A stretch of DNA of 64,000 bases, taken from contig NZ_ATXY01000003.1 in the NCBI RefSeq assembly GCF_000427405.1, positions 59,620 to 123,619 of the forward strand, read 5' to 3'. The notes beneath the pieces were generated by a model, which searched no databases, was not told the origin of the DNA, and worked only from the letters and a program-made list of their open reading frames with translations. Shown piece by piece: positions 25,104-33,874 of this stretch. The stretch comes from Flectobacillus major DSM 103 (GTDB lineage Bacteria > Bacteroidota > Bacteroidia > Cytophagales > Spirosomataceae). Position 1 is the first letter of the stretch. Every line of letters starts with the position of its first letter. The position numbers and the translations under genes are program-made.

Positions 25104-27779
25104 TTATTTGATAAAAGCCTGAATTACTTTTACTTCGGTACTTCCCAAATTGGTGATTTTATAATACTTTACAGCAGCAGGAACAACAATGGTTTCGGCA
25201 TAATGATACTTCGCCGAATAACCAGTATCAGTCTCTAACAGAATTGCTTCGCCTTCTACTAACATCATAATATGACATTGTTGATTGGTTGGAAGACTAA
25301 TTTGACGGGTAAATTCTAACCTATTGATGGCATAAAAATGTTGCTCGTGTGTAGATAAACGCACGATTTGCCCATCCTTCAATTGTGAAAGAATGGTTTC
25401 TTTAGCGATTAATTCATGCTCAACACGCTCGCCTTTTCTGGAAAAATCTAAATTATTAAAAGCATGCTCAATATTGATAGGGCGAGGCAGACCCGCTAAA
25501 TCAAGGCGTAACCAATCGTACATTTTAAAGGTAAAAATGTAGGGTGTAGCACTGATTTCCAATACCATATTGTTTGCTCCAGCACTATGGACTGTTCCGT
25601 TAGGTATCAAAAACAAATCATGTTTTTTAGCGTCAAAAGCCCTTACATACTTTTCGATAGCTACTGGGATATTATTTTTGACACTAGCTTCAAGGACATT
25701 TTTAAATTCATTTGCTTGAATATCTTCCTGAAAACCTAAAAATACTTTTGCGTTGGGTTTGGCATCCAAAATATAATAGGTTTCATCTTGGGTTATCGTT
25801 TCCCCAAAATGTTCTTGGATATAGGCCAAGGACGGGTGACATTGAATAGATAAATTGCCTCCTTGGAATGTATCCAGAAAATCAAAACGTATGGGAAATT
25901 CTGTTCCAAAGCGAGCCGCATCTTTTCCTAAAACACCTTCAGACTGCTGTTCCATTAGCCAATCAAATGATACTTCTAATAGCTTTTGGTCGCTTTCAAA
26001 TACGAGACCGTTTTCGGGTACAATCAATTCAAAAGACCATGCGTAATTGACTTCCTGCGTATTGATTTGTTCAAAATGGTTTTTCATCCATTGGCCGCCC
26101 CAAGCACCCGCTTCAAACCAAGGTCTTACTCTGATAACTTGTTGAGTCAGTTGTTTCAAGCCTTTTTGTAATTCTTGAAAAAACATCCAAGTGATATCAT
26201 ATCGCCATTGTCCATCTGCCACAATTTCAATTCTTTCTGTAATACTTTGTCTGTGTGAATTACAAACTACCCAGTCTACAAAGTAAAAGCGTTTGTACAT
26301 CTGCACAGGGTTTTCGGGTTTTAGATTCCCCAAATTGGTAATATGCCCTGCTCGCATTCGATACTGTATTTCGTTTTTGGGAAGGTCGAAATATACTATT
26401 TTGCCCTTCCCAAACAGAGCAGAGCCTGTGCCAATTACAATGGTTAAATCTGTTTTCTGTTCCTCAAAAATCTGTGAGTTAGATTGTTTTATTTCAAAAA
26501 AGTCGGACATAGACAAGTTGGTTTTTTTACCCCAAACTGCGTCTTTTTCACCTACAAACGGACTTACTATTTGTGTGATTATTTCCTCGCTTTTAATAAA
26601 ATCAGCCATTTTAAACCATTCAACATGAATACCTGCTTCCTGAAAATAAGAAGTTAAAATCTGTTGAATATAGAGCCAGTCATTACCAATGTATCCATCT
26701 ATACAGATACATTCTTGAGTCATCATCCATTGAGCAAGCGATTGGTATCCTTGAAAAATTTTACCCTCGTCCAGCCTATGAAATGGATACATATTGTAAG
26801 TATCTTCGGGTATTTGGAGTTGGCTTACCCTTTGAGGTAAAAGGGCTTGCGAACTTTTTCTCCAAGGTTTTGGCGGAGAGTCCATCAAAGAGGCGGCACC
26901 CCTAATTGCTGATAATTCCATAAATTCTGATATTTTAAGAGGTATTTTATGTATTGCTAGTGCTTGTTGGAGTGGAGTAATGAAGAGCGAAGCAGATTTA
27001 CAGATATTTCCACCAAGTATGACACACTCTGCCCCAAACTTGACTACCCAAGGCATTAGAACTTCTTTTAGGTTTTGTCCATATTCCTCAAAAACTTGTT
27101 TGGCAACCTTATCTTGGTTTAAGGCAAGCTCTGCGATGGGCAAAACCGCCGAAAATTCATTTCCAGTAAGTTGAGTATAACGCTTTATTAGCCATTGAGC
27201 CGACAGGTAATCTTCTGCAATGCCATCGGCAAAAGGGACATTATACAAATAGCCATTTTGAGGGATATTTTCACTGTGCTTTACTACGGCTTGGTTTTCA
27301 ATAAAAGTACTTCCCAGACCAGTTCCCAGAGTAATTGCCAAAACTGTTTCATAAAGCGTCGTTTCAGGTGATAGGCTTTCGCCAATACCAAAACAAGTAG
27401 CATCATTTTCAAAAAGAATAGGACAGTTAGGCGACAAGGCTAATTTTTCACGAAGGATATTCGCAATATTCAGTCCGTAGAGGGCTTCATACTTGTTTAC
27501 GTTTTTCATCCAACAAATACCCGTTTCGTAATCAAATGGCCCAGGTATTGCCAACGTTATTCCTTTTAGGTTTTCTTGAGGAATATTAGCTATTGTTGTT
27601 TTTAGGGTATTTGTCCAAGTAGCTATAATTGTCTCTTCATCAGCATTTTGAGGTATCGGATACCTTTTTAAACTGGCATCAAATAAAACTTTTGACGAGG
27701 CATCAATCAAGGCCGCAGTAATGTGCGATCCTCCAATATCTGCTGACAGAATGTATTGATTGTTCAAATGTTCGTACAT
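25104..27779 (-). CDS. ROK sugar kinase fused to class I mannose-6-phosphate isomerase
   Basis: 891 residues with three parts. Residues 1-about 300 are a ROK kinase: ADIGGSHITAALID (phosphate 1), LAIPGPFDYETG, FENDATCFGIGE with catalytic Asp126 and LGTGLGSTF; the usual zinc motif CxCGxxGC is absent. Residues about 330-560 look like a nucleoside-kinase-like fold with a degenerate P-loop (IDGYIGNDWLYI), as in the long isomerases of Bacteroidota. Residues about 590-891 are the cupin-type isomerase with Q646 and H648 (IQCHPS), E666 and H731 (IPNGTVHSAG) as zinc ligands. One chain would thus convert mannose to mannose-6-phosphate and on to fructose-6-phosphate in the cytoplasm. It follows the GntR gene by 18 bases. 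Confidence 0.85.
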   Translation of the reverse strand: MYEHLNNQYILSADIGGSHITAALIDASSKVLFDASLKRYPIPQNADEETIIATWTNTLKTTIANIPQENLKGITLAIPGPFDYETGICWMKNVNKYEALYGLNIANILREKLALSPNCPILFENDATCFGIGESLSPETTLYETVLAITLGTGLGSTFIENQAVVKHSENIPQNGYLYNVPFADGIAEDYLSAQWLIKRYTQLTGNEFSAVLPIAELALNQDKVAKQVFEEYGQNLKEVLMPWVVKFGAECVILGGNICKSASLFITPLQQALAIHKIPLKISEFMELSAIRGAASLMDSPPKPWRKSSQALLPQRVSQLQIPEDTYNMYPFHRLDEGKIFQGYQSLAQWMMTQECICIDGYIGNDWLYIQQILTSYFQEAGIHVEWFKMADFIKSEEIITQIVSPFVGEKDAVWGKKTNLSMSDFFEIKQSNSQIFEEQKTDLTIVIGTGSALFGKGKIVYFDLPKNEIQYRMRAGHITNLGNLKPENPVQMYKRFYFVDWVVCNSHRQSITERIEIVADGQWRYDITWMFFQELQKGLKQLTQQVIRVRPWFEAGAWGGQWMKNHFEQINTQEVNYAWSFELIVPENGLVFESDQKLLEVSFDWLMEQQSEGVLGKDAARFGTEFPIRFDFLDTFQGGNLSIQCHPSLAYIQEHFGETITQDETYYILDAKPNAKVFLGFQEDIQANEFKNVLEASVKNNIPVAIEKYVRAFDAKKHDLFLIPNGTVHSAGANNMVLEISATPYIFTFKMYDWLRLDLAGLPRPINIEHAFNNLDFSRKGERVEHELIAKETILSQLKDGQIVRLSTHEQHFYAINRLEFTRQISLPTNQQCHIMMLVEGEAILLETDTGYSAKYHYAETIVVPAAVKYYKITNLGSTEVKVIQAFIK

Positions 27780-27797
27780 ATTAAAACATAAATTTTT

Positions 27798-28532
27798 TTA
27801 AGAAGACTTTTTAATATCAATCGAATACGTGAATTTGTCAGAACGATAATAGCCCACATTAAACTCAATAGGGCGATTGCCTGGGTCATAAACGTATCTT
27901 TCACGGTATAAAACAGGTTCATTTTTTGAAATATGTAACATGGGTGCTATTTCAGAAGCCAAAATCGCTTTGATATTTTCGCTAGAACGAACCACTTTTA
28001 CACCATATTTAGCTTCGAGCATACTGTACAAGGGTATCTCAAAATCTTCTTCCTTTGTCAAACCAATGCGTGGGTGAAAATAGCTTTCAAAATAAACAAT
28101 AGGGTCGTTGTCTGTTCCTTTCAACTTAGATAATTTAAGTACTTCACGACCTTCATTGATATTAAAAAATAAGGCAATTTTAGGACTGGCAGGCACAAAT
28201 TCAGCTTTGACAAACAGGTTGTTTACCACAATTCCTCGCTCTTTCATTTCTTGGGTAAAACTATACCAATGGTCGAGCGACGTTTCTAGTACTTTTTGTG
28301 GGGCTGCAGTCGTGCCAACACCTTTTTTACGTTTCAGTAAACCTTCATGCTCCAACTTATTAGCAGCTTGCCTGATGGTACTTCGAGATACCCCCAACTG
28401 ATTGGCCAATTCTATTTCTTTGGGCAACAATGCACCTTTGGCATATTCGGGTAGGGTAAGTAAATTTCTAATCAAATCCTCTACCTGTACATGCAAGGGC
28501 AATCTACTATTATGGTCTATCTGAAAGTTCAT
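27798..28532 (-). CDS. GntR-family regulator (HutC/UTRA type)
   Basis: 244 residues from the ATG at 28532 (MNFQIDHNSRLPLHVQVEDL); the frame opens upstream but that part is outside the domain. The wHTH (about 10-75) has LPKEIELANQLGVSRSTIRQ and LEHEGLLKRKKGVGT. The UTRA effector domain (about 95-240) shows LSKLKGTDNDPIVYFESYFH, YSMLEAKYGVKVVRSSENIK and LYRERYVYDPGNRPIEFNVG. It heads the operon of kinase-isomerase, transporter and two glycosidases, and probably senses a sugar or sugar phosphate of that pathway. A candidate operator lies 11 bases upstream of its start. Confidence 0.9.
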   Translation of the reverse strand: MNFQIDHNSRLPLHVQVEDLIRNLLTLPEYAKGALLPKEIELANQLGVSRSTIRQAANKLEHEGLLKRKKGVGTTAAPQKVLETSLDHWYSFTQEMKERGIVVNNLFVKAEFVPASPKIALFFNINEGREVLKLSKLKGTDNDPIVYFESYFHPRIGLTKEEDFEIPLYSMLEAKYGVKVVRSSENIKAILASEIAPMLHISKNEPVLYRERYVYDPGNRPIEFNVGYYRSDKFTYSIDIKKSS

Positions 28533-28543
28533 ATTTTTATATG

Positions 28544-28560
28544 TTCGTACAAACGTACAA
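28544..28560. promoter_or_regulatory. Candidate GntR operator
   Basis: TTCGTACAAACGTACAA holds the symmetrical core GTAC-N4-GTAC with outer TT/AA, 12 bases before the GntR start. A related half (TGTTCGTAC) covers the start of the ROK-isomerase gene at 27769-27777. Autoregulation is inferred; no binding data can be read from sequence. Confidence 0.4.
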
Positions 28561-28704
28561 AATAAAGATAAATAATCTATGGAGATTTTTATAAATTTAA
28601 TAAACTTGTCATAAGTAGAAGTCAATCTTTACCAACGTATTGCTTAGAAGATTTTTAACTTAGCGAGTTGAGAAACATGGTCAAAAAATTGGTAATATTG
28701 CTTT

Positions 28705-29280
28705 ATGGAAGGATTTTTTATTTTAGAGGTTGGCCGCCGCATAAAGCAAAAAAGACTAGATAAAAGAATGACATTACAAGAGCTGGCCGACAAATCTGGT
28801 GTCAGCAAGGGTTTGGTTTCGCAAATTGAAAATGGACGAACGATTCCTTCTCTTTCAGTAATGTTTGGTATCATCCAATCGCTGGAAATCGAAGTGAGCG
28901 AGTTCTTTAAAGGACTCAGCCTTCTTGAGCCTACTATCATGGTAAACCGCAAGGCAGACTATAGCACCTTCGAAAAAGAAAATGTCAAAGGGTTTAATTA
29001 TAAGCGTATTATGATGCGTAATATTCCGTCGAGTACCATTGATTTTGTACTGCTCGACCTTGGTAATGGTTCGTACTGTGAAGAGCTTACCACCGACGCT
29101 TGTGAGTTTATTTATGTAATAAAAGGCCAAACAGAATCTAGAATTAACGGACAATCGCTTTTGTTGGAAGAGGATGATTCTCTATTTTTCGATGGCAGAT
29201 TGCCCCATGTTCCCATAAATACTTCTGAGAGTAGCTGCCAGCTTTTTGTGATATATTTCTTTTTGAAAAAAATGCTTTAA
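28705..29280 (+). CDS. XRE regulator with cupin domain
   Basis: 191 residues. The N-terminal HTH_3 domain (about 9-65) reads RIKQKRLDKRMTLQELADKS, then GVSKGLVSQIENGRTIPSLS. A short linker leads to a C-terminal cupin_2 barrel (about 110-185) with CEFIYVIKGQTESRINGQS and DDSLFFDGRLPHVPINTSES. Proteins of this architecture repress or activate small-molecule metabolism genes in response to a ligand bound in the cupin. It is divergent from the GntR operon with about 172 bases between the starts, so it may co-control that operon. Confidence 0.85.
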   Translation: MEGFFILEVGRRIKQKRLDKRMTLQELADKSGVSKGLVSQIENGRTIPSLSVMFGIIQSLEIEVSEFFKGLSLLEPTIMVNRKADYSTFEKENVKGFNYKRIMMRNIPSSTIDFVLLDLGNGSYCEELTTDACEFIYVIKGQTESRINGQSLLLEEDDSLFFDGRLPHVPINTSESSCQLFVIYFFLKKML

Positions 29281-29492
29281 AATCTCACCCCCTACCAATA
29301 GCTATAGCTACTTTTTCGGCAAAAAACTTTTCTCCTTTAGCACTAACAACCTCACCAATACTTCGATTGAAATAGTTGTGTAAAACAAGTTTGACTTATG
29401 GTAAAAACAACTAACTGGAAAACCAATATTTATTTCCAAAATTCAATACTTGTCATTCACCGTACCTCTTGAATAATATGTTTAGGAGAATT

Positions 29493-30386
29493 TTATTTGA
29501 AGGCATCCATAACGGGTTTGCCAATCCATACTTGCGGTTGCTTTAACTTAAAGAGTTTGGCAATAGTTGCAGCAGTATCGAATGTCATTATGCTTTCAGT
29601 CACTTCATGATTAGTTTTGATACCTGGGCCAGCAATAATCCATGGTATTTGCATTTCCTGCATCGAAATAGACCCATGATCTTTGTTAATTCCGCCGTGG
29701 TCAGCCGTGAAAATTATCACCGCTTTGTCTGCAATGCCCGCATCTTTGATACCCTGGATAATTGTTCCTACATAAGTATCTGTATTCTCTACCGATTGGT
29801 AATATTCGGGCGTATCGTGGCCGACAGAATGCCCTACATGGTCAACTTCGTTAAAATGGATAAACAAAAAATTAGGTTTTTTCTCTTTGATATAACTTAC
29901 TGCTGCCAATGCTGTAGCACTATCGCCTTCGCAATTTTGGTCTTTATCCACGGCCTGTTTAGGAAACAAAAAGCCAATGCCGTCCCATTCATATACTACG
30001 CCAATTTGACTTGATGGTTTGGCTTTTCGCAACAAACTGTACACATTCGGAAACATTCCGTATTCATCCAATACACGAGCGGGCAAATCTGGTTTTTTAC
30101 TACCCCAAGTAGTGTAGCCGTGTAATTCTGGCCCAGCTCCCATTACCATTGAAGCCCAGTTGGGAGCACTCGACGAGGGTAAAACCGAACGTGCTTGCAT
30201 AGTCCAAGAGCCTTTGCTCATCAATTTTCTTAAATGAGGAACACGGGTATTCTTGAATGCGTAAGCTCCTAGGCCATCTACTCCAATCAATATGACATGT
30301 TCTACTTTACTTTGCGTAAAAGCCGTGTGAGCAAATACCAACAATACTAATACTCGAACAAAATTTAGGTTTAATTGCTTTAACAT
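29493..30386 (-). CDS. Secreted alkaline-phosphatase-superfamily phosphodiesterase
   Basis: 297 residues, signal peptide (MLKQLNLNFVRVLVLLVFAH). The type I phosphodiesterase/nucleotide pyrophosphatase fold is shown by HVILIGVDGLGAYAF (metal Asp), SSSAPNWASMVMGAGPELHG with the Ser/Thr nucleophile region, LFIHFNEVDHVGHSVGHDTP (metal Asp and His) and VIIFTADHGGINKDHGS (metal Asp-His). Short for the family but all metal-ligand motifs are present. It would hydrolyse a phosphodiester or phosphate ester in the periplasm. Next to a GH92 homologue with altered acid residue, a role in removing phosphate substituents from glycans is possible (inference). Confidence 0.85.
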   Translation of the reverse strand: MLKQLNLNFVRVLVLLVFAHTAFTQSKVEHVILIGVDGLGAYAFKNTRVPHLRKLMSKGSWTMQARSVLPSSSAPNWASMVMGAGPELHGYTTWGSKKPDLPARVLDEYGMFPNVYSLLRKAKPSSQIGVVYEWDGIGFLFPKQAVDKDQNCEGDSATALAAVSYIKEKKPNFLFIHFNEVDHVGHSVGHDTPEYYQSVENTDTYVGTIIQGIKDAGIADKAVIIFTADHGGINKDHGSISMQEMQIPWIIAGPGIKTNHEVTESIMTFDTAATIAKLFKLKQPQVWIGKPVMDAFK

Positions 30387-30698
30387 ACTGATCTACAGTT
30401 TATATAAAATGTGCTAATATGGATTACTTTTATGCTGTTTTAGTGATATATAGTACAAATACATTAAACATTTGTTTAGTATTAATAAATACATCATTAA
30501 ACTTTATAGATATTAACTAAACATCGCTATTTGCTTAAAGTTTAAATATTTAGCAATAATCTATGAGCAGATTAGCCTAAAGAGAAAATTAGCAGAAGTG
30601 ATAATGAAGCAAAAGCCAGAACAAAAAATATTAAAAAGCTTCACAAAATATGCCTTTCCTCTGTGAAGCGAGTGTTATTTGTAAAGTAATCGTACGAA
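30387..30698. other. Gap holding a promoter and a LysR terminator
   Basis: 312 AT-rich bases. The left part must contain the promoter of the phosphodiesterase gene (start 30386, minus strand); the right part contains the LysR terminator at 30638-30669. Several TTTAGT/ACTAAA-like stretches occur but form no clear operator. Confidence 0.35.
30638..30669 (-). terminator. Rho-independent terminator of the LysR gene
   Basis: Arms GCTTCACA and TGTGAAGC, 16-base loop; read on the minus strand it is followed by TTTTTAATATTTTTTG. It starts 29 bases after the LysR stop. Confidence 0.75.
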
Positions 30699-31622
30699 TT
30701 AATACCGCTCATACCAGTCAAATTTATCTTGAATAATTTGAGCTTTTTCCTTGCTCAAATACGTTAAAAACGAGGTAGAAACAGGAGAATGTTTTTTTCC
30801 TTTCAACCATATCAAACGCCAAGTAGTAGTAATAGGCAGCCCTTTGATTGGTATGATTTGTAATTCATTGTTGTGGAGTTCATTTCTAATGCCTATCAAT
30901 GGCATAATAGAATAACCTAAATCGGCTAATAGGGCTTGTTTGACTGCTTCGTTGGAGGTTAATTCCATTTTCTTCAAAACAGAAATATTATTGCGTTCAA
31001 TAAAGCTTTCCATGGTTTGTCTTGTTCCAGAGCCTTTTTCCCTAAAAATCAACGGTAATTCTTTAAATAAGTCTGTGGTATTGATTTCATGGGGTATTGT
31101 GGCTTTGGCATTCCCAACCAAGTATAATTTATTTTGGAGTAAATCTAGCTGCTCGATGTTGAGGGTCGTTGGCAAAACAGATACAAGAGCAAAATCAACC
31201 TCGTTGTTTTCCAAACTCTCTACTACTTTGTTTTTGTTGGTTACATCCATTAATAGCTCAATTCCAGTATGCTGTTTCATAAAATCAGTTAGGAAATAGG
31301 GCATTACATATTTTCCAGTTGATACAACCGAAATCTTGAGCCGACCCGTTAATTGCCCTTTGTAGGCTAAAGTTTTGTAGTTGATGGCATATACTTGATT
31401 GATAATGTTTTCGGCGGCCTCGGCTATTTCTCTTCCAAAATCTGTAATATAAATTTTCCTTCCTACAACTTCTGTCAAAGGAATATCAAATTGGTCTTGA
31501 AAGTTTTTGAGCTGAATAGAAACAGCGGGTTGCGTAAGATGCAACTCTTCCGATGCCTTCGTTACGCTCTCGGTCTGTACGATTTTCAAGAAAATCTGTA
31601 ATTGATTAAGTGTGTAATTCAT
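30699..31622 (-). CDS. LysR-family transcriptional regulator
   Basis: 307 residues. The wHTH is at residues 1-60 (MNYTLNQLQIFLKIVQTESV, then TKASEELHLTQPAVSIQLKN), and the periplasmic-binding-like effector domain from about 92 (GRLKISVVSTGKYVMPYFLT, EVDFALVSVLP, FREKGSGTRQTMESFIE). It resembles the CbbR/CysB-like branch. There is no obvious divergent target gene: upstream lie a short ORF and the plasmid origin, so its regulon is not visible. The gene has its own terminator. Confidence 0.9.
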   Translation of the reverse strand: MNYTLNQLQIFLKIVQTESVTKASEELHLTQPAVSIQLKNFQDQFDIPLTEVVGRKIYITDFGREIAEAAENIINQVYAINYKTLAYKGQLTGRLKISVVSTGKYVMPYFLTDFMKQHTGIELLMDVTNKNKVVESLENNEVDFALVSVLPTTLNIEQLDLLQNKLYLVGNAKATIPHEINTTDLFKELPLIFREKGSGTRQTMESFIERNNISVLKKMELTSNEAVKQALLADLGYSIMPLIGIRNELHNNELQIIPIKGLPITTTWRLIWLKGKKHSPVSTSFLTYLSKEKAQIIQDKFDWYERY

Positions 31623-31756
31623 AAAAAAAATTAATATTTCTCATTACGAATATAAATAAAAAAAAGTAAACCTGAGTCTACATATTTGTTAGATGTGTCA
31701 AAACGCATATTTCAGTAAGCGTTTTGAACTATACAAAACCATAAAAAGATTCATCA

Positions 31757-31933
31757 ATGAAACTTGTCGCATTAAAAAATAGTATTTATGTAAGTTTAAC
31801 GCTTATATTTTTTATTATGTCTTTCAAAGCCTCCGATATGATCGACAGCGAATTGTTGGCAGCTTGTTCTATCATAGTAGGAGCAGTTTCGTCTCAGTAT
31901 TTGTCTAGCCAAAACCCAGAAAACCCAGAGTAA
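31757..31933 (+). CDS. Possible small membrane protein (58 aa)
   Basis: ATG at 31757 to TAA at 31931-31933 gives 58 residues beginning MKLVALKNSIYVSLTLIFFI, with one hydrophobic segment (about 9-25), a second mildly hydrophobic stretch (LLAACSIIVGAV) and a polar tail (SSQNPENPE). It lies between the divergent LysR gene and the first iteron. No family recognised; it may be real or a chance frame. Confidence 0.4.
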   Translation: MKLVALKNSIYVSLTLIFFIMSFKASDMIDSELLAACSIIVGAVSSQYLSSQNPENPE

Positions 31934-32040
31934 GGTACTAAACAACCTTGAATATCTGCCCGATTATATCAATGTCTATTCACTCGTAAAGTAGAGCAAT
32001 TGCGTCATTGGGGGTACTCCAAATTTCTTATCTCACTGCT

Positions 32041-32774
32041 TAATACGAGTTTTTTATAAATCTGCTCCAATTATTCTTTTCTCATCACTTTCTAGTAAAA
32101 GTTCGGTTTTACTATCAATCATAAAACGCTGATTTACAGTATTTTATGAAATAATGCGAGTTTTTTATAAATCATAAATAGCCCTATTTTAAAGCGTAAA
32201 AATAAGCTAATGCGAGTTTTTTATGAAAGTTAAAATACTGACAATCAGACATTTATGTAATTTTACTATCAAAATAATCCTTCAAAAATTATGAAATATG
32301 ATTCAAGCCAAAAAGTTAATACGAGTTTTTTATAAATCATAAATACTTGAAAATCAACAATTTATATTTTAATGCGAGTTTTTTATGAATCCGGAATTTT
32401 ATCATTTATCATCTGCCCAAAAAGCTAATGCGAGTTTTTTATGAAAGTTAAAGCATTGACTATTAGATACTTATATAAAAAATGCTTTTTTTTAGCGTTG
32501 AAAAATGCCATTTTTGAGTGCCCTTTGAGTCATAATTAGCCAAAAACAGGCTCAAAACTATTATTTTTAGTAATTTTTTCAAAAATTTTGTTTTTTTTCT
32601 TGATTTATAGATTTATCAAATAATATTTGATTGATTTAGAGGCCTCCAAACTGCCTGAAAATCAAATAGTTACAAAAATTAATGCGAGTTTTTTATGAAA
32701 TAATGCGAGTTTTTTATGAAAACACCCTTAATTAATGCGAGTTTTTTATGAAATAATGCGAGTTTTTTATAAAT
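32041..32774. other. Plasmid replication origin with ten iterons
   Basis: Ten direct repeats of consensus TAATGCGAGTTTTTTATRAA start at 32041, 32152, 32208, 32317, 32370, 32426, 32680, 32701, 32733 and 32754 (the first and fourth read TAATAC). Six are spread with 53-111 base spacing; four are packed next to the initiator gene as two pairs with 21-base spacing, two helical turns. Between the groups (32465-32679) is a very AT-rich stretch with a T-rich run and the palindrome ATCAAATAATATTTGAT (32615-32631), a likely unwinding element. Iterons are the binding sites of Rep_3 initiators, and the rep gene begins 43 bases after the last one. No clear DnaA box was found. Confidence 0.85.
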
Positions 32775-32816
32775 TTACCCTACTAATGGCTATCCTCATA
32801 CAATACATTAACTAAT

Positions 32817-33800
32817 ATGAAAATTCCATCGAATAAAAGCCTTGTTCTTCCCTTCAAACATAGTAGAATAGATAATTACCTTTCCAATAAATTTATCGTG
32901 TCATCTATTCCATACAAACGTGTAGAACAAAAACTTTTTGAGCTATTTGTTAATCAAATAGATTATGAAGCATTGGCCAACGTTGATGATAATACGTCAA
33001 TTATTGTTTCTATTCCACGCAGTGAAATAGTCAAGTATGTAACCATTCAACAATCATTGGCTGTAACTAAATCAATGATGGAAAAATCTATTACTTTTTT
33101 AGATTTTAATCGTCCAGAAATAGAATACGAACACCTTTCTATTTTTTCACGTATTTCATACCAAGACGGCGTTTTGGAGTTTGAAACCAATCATGCCATT
33201 GGCAAATACCTCAAAGACTTTCAAAAGCAATATGCTCGTTATAATTTAGAAAAAATTCAATCGTTCAAATACGTGTATTCAAGCACCATGTATCGTATTT
33301 TGAAAATGCACATGGGGCAAAAAAGATTTACGTTTTCTTACACCGTAAACGAGCTTAAAAAGCTATTGCAAGTAGACGAAAACAAATATGTTAACTTTTA
33401 TGATTTCAATGTTAATGTACTTGTAAAAGCCCACCGAGAAATCACCCAAATGAGTGTCGATAATATTCAGTTTGAGTACAACACAGGAGTTAGACAAAGA
33501 GGAATAGAAACGATTTATTTTAAGATAGATACCCCTTTTGCGAATAGCGAAGCCGATAAATCAGACTTTTTAGAAGCCATTACAATGAATCCAGACCTTG
33601 TATTGGACAATGTTAGGGCAGTTATGGATATGAAGTACAACTTTAGAAGCAACCATCAAGCATTAATATTGGAAAACAAAAGTCTTTTAGACAAATTTGT
33701 CACCCTTCATATTGAGTTTGAACACGGACTACATCCAAAAGTAAAAAATAGAACAGCTTATATCTTAACATCGTTGGGGCTTGTTTACAAAAACAAATAA
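32817..33800 (+). CDS. Rep_3-family plasmid replication initiator
   Basis: 327 residues with the two winged-helix modules of RepB/Rep_3 initiators. The first (about 20-135) shows FELFVNQIDYEALANVDDNT and SIPRSEIVKYVTIQQ; the second (about 140-235) has YARYNLEKIQSFKYVYSSTM, YRILKMHMGQKRFTFSYTVN and ELKKLLQVDENKYVNFYDFN, then VLVKAHREITQMS. The C-terminal 85 residues are poorly conserved by nature. It should bind the ten upstream iterons and start replication. It is the strongest evidence that the window belongs to a plasmid or secondary replicon. No partition genes (parA/parB) are seen in the window. Confidence 0.93.
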   Translation: MKIPSNKSLVLPFKHSRIDNYLSNKFIVSSIPYKRVEQKLFELFVNQIDYEALANVDDNTSIIVSIPRSEIVKYVTIQQSLAVTKSMMEKSITFLDFNRPEIEYEHLSIFSRISYQDGVLEFETNHAIGKYLKDFQKQYARYNLEKIQSFKYVYSSTMYRILKMHMGQKRFTFSYTVNELKKLLQVDENKYVNFYDFNVNVLVKAHREITQMSVDNIQFEYNTGVRQRGIETIYFKIDTPFANSEADKSDFLEAITMNPDLVLDNVRAVMDMKYNFRSNHQALILENKSLLDKFVTLHIEFEHGLHPKVKNRTAYILTSLGLVYKNK

Positions 33801-33816
33801 TCGACAAGCCCCAACG
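33772..33816. terminator. Hairpin terminator overlapping the rep stop
   Basis: Perfect 13-base arms, CGTTGGGGCTTGT (33772-33784) and ACAAGCCCCAACG (33804-33816), with the rep stop codon in the loop, between convergent rep and nuclease genes. There is no T run on the plus side. Confidence 0.55.
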
Positions 33817-33874
33817 GATACCAGCTATACACCTTATTATCAAACAAATATAGATTTTTCTAAATAACAGAAAA

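Noticed and set aside
32041..32774. Direct repeats at first sight like a CRISPR array
   Set aside because: Repeat unit is about 20 bases, spacing varies from 21 to over 200 bases, there are no cas genes, and a Rep_3 initiator follows directly: these are iterons.
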